Source of the DNA: an uncultured Caldilineaceae bacterium
Lineage (GTDB): Bacteria; Chloroflexota; Anaerolineae; Caldilineales; Caldilineaceae
DNA: 64,000 nucleotides
Direction of reading: 5' to 3'
NCBI GenBank assembly: GCA_958295915.1
Contig: OY282381.1
Location: forward strand, 2,688,722 to 2,752,721
Below, in pieces: positions 1-7,284 of this stretch; position 1 is the first letter of the stretch, and each line of letters starts with the position of its first letter. Below the pieces are notes generated by a model. The model was not told the origin of the DNA, ran no database searches, and saw nothing but the letters and a program-made list of their open reading frames with translations. The position numbers and the translations under genes were made by a program.

Positions 1-465
1 GCTACCCAACAGATATAAGGGGATGGCCGAAGCAATGGGCGGCAATAAGGCCACGAGCCCCATGAGTGCGACGACAATGCCTACAAAACGCAAGGGCAGA
101 CGCATCCTGGTAGCGGCGTAGGCGGCTGGCACGGCGACGAGCAAGCAAAAGATTGTCGCGAAGCCGGCGACGACCAAACTGTTGACAATGTTTTCGAGGA
201 TGCGTCGTTCGAAGATCGTCACCCAGGCGTCTATACGCGGGTCCGTAGGAAACAGACGCGGTGGGATGTGAGCCAGATCTCGCAAAGACTTGACAGATGT
301 AAGGGCCACCCAATACATGGGAACAAGGGTCCAGAACGCCGCCATATACAGGACTACAACCACGAGCGCCTTTTTCAGGTTAAGACGGCGTTTCTGCGCG
401 GCCAGAACCACCTCCTGGTTTATCTGTTCGCTCGTTGAAGAGTCGATCGCTTGCTCGTTTGTCAT
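1..465 (-). CDS. carbohydrate ABC transporter permease, MalG type (partial, cut by the left edge)
   Basis: This is the inner-membrane permease of a carbohydrate importer (binding-protein-dependent transport family). The frame is open for 155 codons from an ATG at 465 to the window edge, so only the N-terminal half is present. A short cytoplasmic N-terminus rich in Gln and Lys is followed by a first membrane segment near residues 33-52, with the typical MYWVALTSVKS run, then the loop before the transport domain and further hydrophobic segments. The EAA loop lies outside the window. The gene starts 50 bases after the preceding permease, in a binding protein - MalF - MalG order, so it is the second permease of that operon. 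The sugar is unknown. The family call is secure; the C-terminus is missing only because the window ends. Confidence 0.85.
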   Translation of the reverse strand, partial: MTNEQAIDSSTSEQINQEVVLAAQKRRLNLKKALVVVVLYMAAFWTLVPMYWVALTSVKSLRDLAHIPPRLFPTDPRIDAWVTIFERRILENIVNSLVVAGFATIFCLLVAVPAAYAATRMRLPLRFVGIVVALMGLVALLPPIASAIPLYLLGS

Positions 466-515
466 AACGTCGCGCCCCCCAGTGGCGCGCAATAGAACGC
501 GTCTCAAGCTCATTT

Positions 516-1472
516 CTAACGTTGCTTACGTTCCACCCACAGATACTTGACGAAAATCGCGCCTGCGATATAGGTCATCAGCAACATGACGATCACCGCG
601 GCAGACGCATAGTGGGGCTTCAACCTCTGAAAGGACATGCCGTAGATATACCACGACAGGTTCCAGGTTGCCCGGCCCGGCCCGCCGGCGGTGGTAGCGG
701 CAATGGTGCCGATCGTGCGCGTGGACCAGACAAAGAGGAGGATGGTGGCGATTGAGAACATCGGCCGGATATAGGGAATGGTCATATCCCAGAAAGCTCG
801 CCAGCGGGTTGCGCCATCGACGGCGGCGGCTTCATAGATATCTCGGGGAACCTGATTGAGGCCGGCATAGAGAAGCAGAAAGGCCAGCGGGCTTATCCTC
901 CAGACTTCGACGATACAGAGAGCGATGAAGGCTGTATTGGCCTTCATCAGCCAAATGATGGGTTCCAGTCCCAGGAGTGTGAGCGGAACGTTGACCAAAC
1001 CCAACGTTGGGTGATACATGATTTTCCACATCGTGCCGGCCACGATCTCTGAAACCATGAGCGGGATAATGAGGATCGATATCCAGATCGCCTTTCGTCC
1101 GGCATATTCGCTGCGGATGAGCAAGGCCAGGCCAAGCCCTAGCAGCAAACTCACGGGCACGACCACGATGGCCATTTTGAGGCTGAAGATGAGCGCTCCG
1201 CGGAAAATAGTGTCCGAAGTCAGCCTGGTCAGGTTGGCCAGGCCGATAAAGACCCCTTTTTCGTTGGTGAGGATCAGCCAGCCTGTGTACAGTATGGGAT
1301 AGAGCTGAACGAGTATCAGAGCGAGGAGACTTGGTACGATCAGGGCGAGCGCCACCCGATTATCACGGTAACGAAAGATCTCCGCCCATATGCCTTCTCG
1401 GGCCGGCGGCTGAACATGCGCTCTATGCGCATCGGCGCCTGACATGGGACTGATGTCCTGCGGTACGCTCAA
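516..1472 (-). CDS. carbohydrate ABC transporter permease, MalF/UgpA type
   Basis: This 318-residue inner-membrane permease has about six transmembrane segments and a recognisable EAA loop (EAAAVDGATRWRAFWDMTIP, about 110 residues from the C-terminus), the contact site for the ATPase. The start appears to be a TTG at 1472: a near-perfect Shine-Dalgarno AAGGAGG sits five bases upstream, whereas the next in-frame ATG (1445) has only a weak AGGA. It lies between the lipoprotein binding protein at 1591-2919 and the partial second permease at 1-465, forming one operon. No ATPase gene is nearby, so a shared MsmK/MalK-like ATPase elsewhere is likely. Substrate specificity cannot be read from the sequence. 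Confidence 0.9.
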   Translation of the reverse strand: MSVPQDISPMSGADAHRAHVQPPAREGIWAEIFRYRDNRVALALIVPSLLALILVQLYPILYTGWLILTNEKGVFIGLANLTRLTSDTIFRGALIFSLKMAIVVVPVSLLLGLGLALLIRSEYAGRKAIWISILIIPLMVSEIVAGTMWKIMYHPTLGLVNVPLTLLGLEPIIWLMKANTAFIALCIVEVWRISPLAFLLLYAGLNQVPRDIYEAAAVDGATRWRAFWDMTIPYIRPMFSIATILLFVWSTRTIGTIAATTAGGPGRATWNLSWYIYGMSFQRLKPHYASAAVIVMLLMTYIAGAIFVKYLWVERKQR

Positions 1473-1549
1473 TGATGCCTCCTTTTCTCCCGGTTCGAGG
1501 TCTTCCCGGATATCCCAAAGGAATCCGTCTATGCACTGCGAAGGTCGGT

Positions 1550-1580
1550 CTGACGGGCAGGCACAAGGCCTGCCCGTCAG
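1550..1580 (-). promoter_or_regulatory. stem-loop between binding-protein and permease genes
   Basis: There is a perfect 13-bp inverted repeat (arms 1550-1562 and 1568-1580, loop of 5) starting 11 bases after the binding-protein stop codon. No run of T follows on the transcribed strand, so it is better read as an mRNA 3'-end stabiliser or partial attenuator than as a full terminator. Such elements commonly keep binding protein in excess over permease. A similar hairpin occupies the same place in the next operon. Confidence 0.65.
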
Positions 1581-1590
1581 GGGGGTCGGT

Positions 1591-2919
1591 CTAGTTCGTG
1601 ACCCCTTCCATCTCCATCCGGATCTCAGCGCCGGATTGCTGGCAGGCCTCTTCGCCGGTCATGTCTCCCGCTCCAACCGCACTGAACGCCGGCCCGAGGA
1701 TGGCCAGGCTTATGCCTGTGGCTTGCGTGCTGCGCGGCCGCCACTTGGGCGGCACCATCAAGGCCTCGAACTGTGCTGGAAACCAGGGTTTGGTCTCGAT
1801 CAGGTCCGGGTCATTGAACACTGACTCGCGGAAGGGGATACCGCCTGCGTGCGCGTAGTCCAACGCATGCTGTTGGTTGTAGTGCATCCACTCCAGGTAC
1901 TTCCAGGCTGCATCCTTATTCTTGGAATGGGCGTTGAGGACCAGGCCCCAGTGGCCCATCATCGAAACATGAGGCGCGCCCGGGGAAGCGGCAGGTAGAG
2001 GCATATAATGCATCTTGCCGGCTACATCCGAATCCCTCTCGTCTTCAAAGGCCGCGTAGGCGTCACCCGGCCAGCCAATGCCCATCATGGCCCGTCCGGA
2101 GATGACCTCTGCGACCATCTCGGTAGTGCCGTAGGTATTGCCGCCTGGGGGCAGGTACTTGCTGAGCCGCTCATAGAGCGTGAGAGCGGCGCAACCGGCC
2201 TCGTTGTCGAGAATCACATTGAATTCGTCGTCAAAAATGCCGCCGCCCAGAGACCACAGCAGGGCCAAGGCATCGCTGCCGGCCGTCCCGCGCACATTGT
2301 ACCCATAGAAGGGCGGGTCGCAGTCGGGGCAATGCACGGCCTCGGCGATCTTCAGGACATCATCCCAGGTTTCGGGCGGAGCGAATCCGCGCTCGTCCAG
2401 AATGTCCTTGCGCACGTAGAACATGATGACATTGCCCTGGATCGGGAGCGCATGGAGCTGGGAAGGCTCTCCGGTCTGGAAATCCTGGGGGATTGGTCCG
2501 TAGGGCGGAGGCCAGGAGAAGACGTCATAGGAGATATCGGGGACGTCAGGGTCGCGGGTGGCGCCATACGCCTCCTCAAGGTTTACCGCCAGTCCGCCGT
2601 CGACGATATTCGGCATCCAGGGATCATCGGCGAAGATGATGTCAAATTCGCCGGACCGGGTCCTCGCCAACGAAATAACCTTTTCGAAGAAGGTCGTCCA
2701 GGGGAAGGGAGTGACGGCTACCTTTATACCTGTTTCCTCGTAGAACTGCGGGATCAGAGCGACAAGCCCATCGGCCAGCGGCCCTTGGGCCGTAATGATG
2801 CTAATGGTGACATCTTCCGGTTCCGCCTCTGCCGCTGTGGGCGGCGGCGGGGCCTGACAGGCCGACAACATGACTGCCATCAGCAGGGCCATGATGGCGA
2901 CTAGATAGATTTTTCTCAT
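1591..2919 (-). CDS. extracellular carbohydrate-binding lipoprotein (ABC solute-binding protein family 1)
   Basis: This 442-residue protein should capture a sugar outside the membrane and hand it to the permeases encoded downstream. The N-terminus is a lipoprotein signal: basic MRK, a hydrophobic stretch, and lipobox LSAC with the modified Cys at residue 21, followed by a Pro/Ala/Glu linker. The mature part has the family 1 pattern: an ITAQGPLADGLVALIPQF-type first strand, a FDIIFADDPWMPNIVD segment and a C-terminal WKYLEWMHY helix. Start choice is firm: GGAGGAA lies seven bases before the ATG. It is the first gene of its operon, followed by a hairpin and two permeases. The upstream 232 bases should hold the promoter, but no convincing -35/-10 pair was found. 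The ligand is unknown. Confidence 0.9.
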   Translation of the reverse strand: MRKIYLVAIMALLMAVMLSACQAPPPPTAAEAEPEDVTISIITAQGPLADGLVALIPQFYEETGIKVAVTPFPWTTFFEKVISLARTRSGEFDIIFADDPWMPNIVDGGLAVNLEEAYGATRDPDVPDISYDVFSWPPPYGPIPQDFQTGEPSQLHALPIQGNVIMFYVRKDILDERGFAPPETWDDVLKIAEAVHCPDCDPPFYGYNVRGTAGSDALALLWSLGGGIFDDEFNVILDNEAGCAALTLYERLSKYLPPGGNTYGTTEMVAEVISGRAMMGIGWPGDAYAAFEDERDSDVAGKMHYMPLPAASPGAPHVSMMGHWGLVLNAHSKNKDAAWKYLEWMHYNQQHALDYAHAGGIPFRESVFNDPDLIETKPWFPAQFEALMVPPKWRPRSTQATGISLAILGPAFSAVGAGDMTGEEACQQSGAEIRMEMEGVTN

Positions 2920-3151
2920 GACTTGCTTCCTCCGTACTTGATTGGGTTTGGGGCATCCTGCACTACTTCACATACAGACTACTATACTATCGAGCATTTG
3001 GCAAGGTCAGTCGAGAGGGGGCCTCCTGAATTGTTGCATGCGCCATGCTCATGCCCACGGGTCTGGTTGAAAACCACAACCACAGCGCCATTCTGAAATT
3101 GGGCGGCGTCCACCTGGCGGGTATAGCGGGTGGGGTCGTGACAGATCTGTT

Positions 3152-4018
3152 TCAGCCCTTAATGCCTACCTGGGTGACGCCTTCGATGAAGTAGCGTTGC
3201 AGGACAAGAAAAAATATCAGCGTAGGCAGGGCAACAATGGCCACGGCGGCCATGGCTTCACCATAGCCGCTCTGTGTAGCAGTCCCCTGAATATCCAGAC
3301 GTGTGTAGACTGCCATGCCCACAGGTAGGGTTTTCCACTCCGATTTGAACGCCACCAACAGCGGCCAGAGAAAGGAGTTCCAGTTGCCGGTGAATATGAG
3401 AATGGCGCCGGCCAAGGTAGCCGGCTTCGCTAATGGCAGTGCCACCCGGAGAAACGTGCCGAAGCGGCTGCAGCCATCCATCGCGGCCGCATCCTCCAAC
3501 TCACGGGGAAAGGAGAGAAAGAACTGACGATACAGGTAAACCGGAAAGACACTGGCCAGCGGCGGCACGATCAGGGACAAATAGCTGTCTTGGATGTCCA
3601 GTCGCAAGACGCCGATGAACAGAGGTACAATCCCCATCTCGGGCGGGATCATCAGCGAACTGATTAGCAGCCAGAAAATGGCGGTGCGACCGGGGAAATG
3701 CATCCTCGCGAGCGCAAAGCCCGTCAATGACCCCAACACCAAACTGCCCGCCACGACACTGACCGAGGTGACAATACTGTTTGTGAACCAGCGCCCAACA
3801 GGCGTGTCCGCTACGACAGTCCGATAATGATCCCAGGTTACTTCAGTCGGAATCAGATCGATGCCGGTCAGGATCAACCTATCTGGTTTGACTGAGGTAA
3901 TGAGCATCCAATAGAGTGGAAACAGCCACAACAGGGCCACCAGCGCTCCTGGAGACCAGAGTATGAAGGTACGGAGAAAGCGCAACAGCAGCCGGGTGTT
4001 GATCATGCTGTGTGCCAT
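3152..4018 (-). CDS. carbohydrate ABC transporter permease, MalG type
   Basis: This inner-membrane permease of about 288 residues has six predicted membrane segments. The EAA loop (ELEDAAAMDGCSRFGTFLRV) lies in the second half and the family C-terminus ends FIEGVTQVGIKG. Two starts are possible: an ATG at 4018 (chosen, with a GGA seven bases upstream) or a TTG six bases earlier at 4024. It begins about 20 bases after the stop of the MalF-type permease at 4038, so the two are probably translated together as the heterodimeric channel. Sequence differs clearly from the partial MalG-type protein at the left edge, so the two importers are paralogous systems rather than a recent duplication. Confidence 0.88.
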   Translation of the reverse strand: MAHSMINTRLLLRFLRTFILWSPGALVALLWLFPLYWMLITSVKPDRLILTGIDLIPTEVTWDHYRTVVADTPVGRWFTNSIVTSVSVVAGSLVLGSLTGFALARMHFPGRTAIFWLLISSLMIPPEMGIVPLFIGVLRLDIQDSYLSLIVPPLASVFPVYLYRQFFLSFPRELEDAAAMDGCSRFGTFLRVALPLAKPATLAGAILIFTGNWNSFLWPLLVAFKSEWKTLPVGMAVYTRLDIQGTATQSGYGEAMAAVAIVALPTLIFFLVLQRYFIEGVTQVGIKG

Positions 4019-4037
4019 GTTCAAGTCCGATTATAGG

Positions 4038-4967
4038 TTAATGACTCTGTTCCCTTACCAGACGCGTGCGCAAGAGTGTAAAGAACAGAATCGTGAAGAA
4101 CAGCAGGAGAGAGAGGGCTGCTGCAAAGCCGAGACGAAATCGGACAAATCCCTCATTGTAGATATAGGATACGATAGTGGCTGAGTGTCCGGCTGGCCCA
4201 CCGCCTGTCATCAGGTACACTTGGCCAAAGATACGAAAAGCGCTGATGATTTCCAGCGTGATCACGAGCCCCAGCGCTGGCGTCAACAGAGGCAGCGTTA
4301 TACGCCAGAAAGTCTGCCAACTCGTCGCGCCATCTATGACGGCTGCTTCCCCCAGTTCGGCTGGGATCTCCTTGAGGCCAGCCAAGAGAATCACCATATG
4401 GAATCCCACAGCCTGCCAGATGGTGACAAAGGAAATCGACTGGATCACCCACTGGCTTGTAGTCAACCATCCTTGTTTGGGAATTCCGATGCCGTAGAGC
4501 GCGACGTTGAGCAGGCCGGTCTCTTTCTCGAAGATCCAGATCCAGATTATGGCCGTGACCGTAATGGCGACGACGTGGGGCGCGAAAAAGGCTGTCCGTA
4601 TGGGGCCTGAGAGCCACTGTTCCTGATTAATCCAGAGCGCCATCAGCAGGGCTACGATCACGGTTCCCGGCACAATGAGCGCGGCCATCTGGAAGGTATT
4701 GCCCCAGATCTTGGGGATCCAGTCATCTTGAAAGATGTCGCGGAAGTTGTCGAATCCTACCCATACTGGATCGCCGACGATACCCCACTCATTGAAGCTG
4801 ATGTAGATGGCGAAGAAGATGGGTAGGAGGGTAATGACAAAGAAGATGAGAAGAAATGGCAGAATGAACAGGTAGGCCTGCCATTCAATGCGGCGTCCTC
4901 GGTAGCGGATTCTGGAAAGATAGGCAAGCCAACCGTCGGGCATGGCTTTTTCTATAGAATGGGTCAT
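4038..4967 (-). CDS. carbohydrate ABC transporter permease, MalF/UgpA type
   Basis: This 309-residue polytopic inner-membrane protein has a cytoplasmic N-terminus of about 30 residues and a first hydrophobic helix (AYLFILPFLLIFFVITLLPI). The EAA motif reads ELGEAAVIDGATSWQTFWRI, and a GGGPAGHSATI loop near the C-terminus is typical of UgpA/MalF proteins. It sits between the Tat-type binding lipoprotein (stop at 5040) and the MalG-type partner (4018). The 72-base gap on the upstream side holds a long hairpin. The ribosome-binding site is weak, which would suit lower expression than the binding protein. Function is secure at family level; the sugar is not known. Confidence 0.9.
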   Translation of the reverse strand: MTHSIEKAMPDGWLAYLSRIRYRGRRIEWQAYLFILPFLLIFFVITLLPIFFAIYISFNEWGIVGDPVWVGFDNFRDIFQDDWIPKIWGNTFQMAALIVPGTVIVALLMALWINQEQWLSGPIRTAFFAPHVVAITVTAIIWIWIFEKETGLLNVALYGIGIPKQGWLTTSQWVIQSISFVTIWQAVGFHMVILLAGLKEIPAELGEAAVIDGATSWQTFWRITLPLLTPALGLVITLEIISAFRIFGQVYLMTGGGPAGHSATIVSYIYNEGFVRFRLGFAAALSLLLFFTILFFTLLRTRLVREQSH

Positions 4968-4987
4968 CCACTGTTTTTTGTTGCAAG

Positions 4988-5034
4988 AAAGACGGGCAGA
5001 ATGTTACCCGTCGCAATACATTCTACCCGTCTTT
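4988..5034 (-). promoter_or_regulatory. long stem-loop after the second binding-protein gene
   Basis: Two 17-base arms (4988-5004 and 5018-5034) are complementary with one mismatch around a 13-base loop, starting six bases after the stop codon of the binding protein. On the transcribed strand the stem is followed by only a weak T-rich stretch. This fits a leaky attenuator or 3'-stabilising structure that allows some read-through into the permease genes. The stem shares the GACGGGCAG core of the hairpin at 1550-1580. Confidence 0.65.
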
Positions 5035-5039
5035 GGCGT

Positions 5040-6467
5040 CTACGCCTTGCGTTGATCCAATATCTTCTGCCAAGCTTGTTCCAGATCGGCCAATCCCTCT
5101 TCGATGCTCTTCTCACGTGCCCAGACCGGATCCATCGCCTTGGGTACGGTTGAACTACCGCCGGCATAGAAGGCGAATTGTCCGCCATCGACCATGTTTA
5201 AGTAATCAAAGAAGCTATACTCAACCGCTTCGGCAAATGGCTTGCGCAGCTGCCAGTCCAGGCCGGTGGACTGGTATTCGGGATCGTTCAGAATAGAGCG
5301 CCGTGGAGGCGCGCCGCGTCCCTCTGTCACCCAGAGCATCGAGTTGTCTGAGAACCATTTGATGACCTTGGCGCCCGCTAAGAGGTGTTCTTGCGAACGG
5401 TCAGGCGCGTTGAAGAGCACGAGACCGTATTCGCGGGCCTCTGTTGTCAACGTATCCCCGATCAATGAAACCGGCGCCGTAATGAAGTCAAGCCCTTCTG
5501 TGTTTACATATCCGAAGAGCGTCCACGGGCCGGTCCAGAAAATCGACCCCACTTGTTGACCGTACGCTCCGTAGCGGTCGGCAATGTCTCGAGTTGCCAT
5601 CTCGTGCTTATCGAACGTATCCAAAACCCATTGCGCGGCTTGAACTGGCGCATCGGTCGCGTTAAAGGTAACTTGGGAGCGGTCTTGGTTGAGCGGTTGC
5701 GCGCCAAGCTGTTGCGCGATGATGCCAAAGACCACATTGGGCTGTACGCTCGACCCGGTCATGAGGAACCCGGAGCGCACGATCTGATCCCCTTCCTTTA
5801 CGGTCATCGCCTTCGACCATTCGATCAGGGAGGGGCCATCCGCCGGCGGATTGTGAATGTCCAGGCCCGCTTCTTCAGCGTGGTTGACATTGATCAGGGC
5901 GGCGATGGGCAGAATATCCATCGTGATCGAGTAGAGCTGTCCTTCCAGCGAGGACCACTCGATGTATTGAGGCAGGAAGTCGTCCAGATCCAAATCCACC
6001 GTCCGCATCAAATCATCCAGAGGCGCAAGCCCGCCGGCATCATGCCAGGCCGCTACATCATTCATGGTGCGAAAGGAGATATCCGGCGGATCGCCGGTGG
6101 CGATGGAGGTCATGATCTTCGTGCCCATTTCGCCGCCAGGGAACTGCTCATACTCGAGGGTAATGTCTGGATGTTCATTGACTTCGTTGTAGTTTGCGCA
6201 GAACTGTTCCCATACTTGCGCGTCAGATGCGCCCAGGTCATACCACATGACGATGGTCTGTCGCTCTTGGGCAGGAGCTGTTTCCTCGCTTGCGCCTGCC
6301 TCACTGCCTGCCGGCGCAGCCGGCGCAGCCGGCGCGCAACTTACCAACGAGGTCATCGTCATGCTCCCAAATCCGAGAGCCATAGCGCGTATCAGGGAGC
6401 GCCGGCTGAGTACCTGTTTGCCTGCGCTGTCAGAATGGACGCTGTCTTTCAACTGTGTTTCCTTCAT
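5040..6467 (-). CDS. Tat-type extracellular carbohydrate-binding lipoprotein (ABC solute-binding protein family 1)
   Basis: This 475-residue sugar-capture protein carries a twin-arginine signal: SRRSLIR at residues 21-27, a hydrophobic core, then lipobox LVSC with Cys44, followed by an Ala/Pro linker. Family 1 features are visible: IVMWYDLGASD at the start of the mature protein, ITLEYEQFPGGE, and the WEQF and PPDISF segments. The start is well supported by AAGGAGAG five bases before the ATG. It heads the second importer operon; permeases follow at 4967 and 4018, separated from it by a long hairpin. Export by Tat rather than Sec suggests folding in the cytoplasm, unlike the Sec-type binding protein at 1591-2919. 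The ligand is unknown. Confidence 0.9.
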   Translation of the reverse strand: MKETQLKDSVHSDSAGKQVLSRRSLIRAMALGFGSMTMTSLVSCAPAAPAAPAGSEAGASEETAPAQERQTIVMWYDLGASDAQVWEQFCANYNEVNEHPDITLEYEQFPGGEMGTKIMTSIATGDPPDISFRTMNDVAAWHDAGGLAPLDDLMRTVDLDLDDFLPQYIEWSSLEGQLYSITMDILPIAALINVNHAEEAGLDIHNPPADGPSLIEWSKAMTVKEGDQIVRSGFLMTGSSVQPNVVFGIIAQQLGAQPLNQDRSQVTFNATDAPVQAAQWVLDTFDKHEMATRDIADRYGAYGQQVGSIFWTGPWTLFGYVNTEGLDFITAPVSLIGDTLTTEAREYGLVLFNAPDRSQEHLLAGAKVIKWFSDNSMLWVTEGRGAPPRRSILNDPEYQSTGLDWQLRKPFAEAVEYSFFDYLNMVDGGQFAFYAGGSSTVPKAMDPVWAREKSIEEGLADLEQAWQKILDQRKA

Positions 6468-6696
6468 GGTTACTCTCCTTTTTGGTGTCTGCTCACAATC
6501 TCAAATACTGTTACGCGCGACGGGTTGATTCTCGCTAACTGATATTGGCCAGATTCAAATAGTATAAACCGCTCGAAATGGAGCGTCAAACCTTCTGAAT
6601 CTGCCTGATTGAGCCTCTCCGCCGTCTGGGATCTCGTTCCGGCGTTCCAGGCAAAAATGAATCCGGTTTTCCCAGTTCTTGGAGCGAATATGGGCG

Positions 6697-7029
6697 TCAA
6701 CGCTGGCGAGCAGAACCGTTCCGGCTTGTATGGCGGGCGGGCGCAGACGCGGAGAGCCGCAATCGCCGTCTGATGGTTGCTTGGGCACGCGCGGCTGTGT
6801 TCTGTCCCTGAACTGCGGCTGTGGTTATTCTTGCCGCTGTCTCTTCGGTTCTGGCGCGCGCCAGGCCACTGGCATTTTGCAAACGCTGGAAACCGGCCGC
6901 TGCCTTGCCGAGCGCCCGGTTCATGCCCTGCACAGCAAGAAATGCGATGCCCAGTGGAACCAAGCACAGTAGAAACAGATGGATCGAGATCCAGACAATG
7001 GATAGGTCGCGCCAGAATTCAAGCGTCAT
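6697..7029 (-). CDS. small single-pass membrane protein of unknown function
   Basis: This is a 110-residue open frame starting with a plausible membrane anchor (IVWISIHLFLLCLVPLGIAFLAVQGM, residues 10-35). An Ala-, Thr- and Arg-rich, probably helical cytoplasmic tail follows (ALGKAAAGFQRLQNAS and onward). The composition and the anchor plus helical tail resemble small uncharacterised membrane proteins common in Chloroflexota, but I do not recognise a named family. It lies upstream of the binding-protein gene on the same strand with a 229-base gap, so it is probably a separate transcription unit. A longer frame overlapping it (to 6470) lacks any such architecture and was not chosen. Confidence is moderate. 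Confidence 0.5.
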   Translation of the reverse strand: MTLEFWRDLSIVWISIHLFLLCLVPLGIAFLAVQGMNRALGKAAAGFQRLQNASGLARARTEETAARITTAAVQGQNTAARAQATIRRRLRLSASAPARHTSRNGSARQR

Positions 7030-7035
7030 TGTTCT

Positions 7036-7102
7036 TCAGTTTTTCGTTGTCAGTTTCCAGTAGTCGGTGAACTGCAGTGACTCGAAACGAAAAACTGGAA
7101 AC
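7036..7102. repeat. dispersed palindromic intergenic repeat, copy A
   Basis: The element has self-complementary ends (GTTTCCAGT at 7053 and ACTGGAAAC at 7102, plus a second nested pair AGTTTTTCGTT/AACGAAAAACT). Its interior CTGCAGT..CTCGAAACGAAAAAC recurs at 56281-56338 in inverse orientation and, more degenerate, near 19922. It is probably a small non-autonomous repeat. Confidence 0.6.
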
Positions 7103-7284
7103 TTTCCACAAAACACAGCTTTGCCGGATTGTATTGAGACGCCTACATTGTAACAGATTCAATTCCGAATTGGACAGCCTTCAACTTCTAATTCCGAATG
7201 GCTGAAGGGTAGCGCGGCCCTGCGCTTTCTGCTACACTGCTCCATAATCCAATCGGCTTACCGCTCACTCTCTGGAGTTTCGCC

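Noticed and set aside
3036..3048. Small dyad GCATG-CGC-CATGC upstream of the first binding-protein gene as a LacI-type operator
   Set aside because: Five-base arms are too short to support without a regulator or a second copy.
6470..6967. 165-codon frame overlapping the small membrane protein gene on the minus strand
   Set aside because: No signal, membrane or domain pattern. The overlapping 110-residue frame has a membrane anchor and was preferred, with modest confidence.
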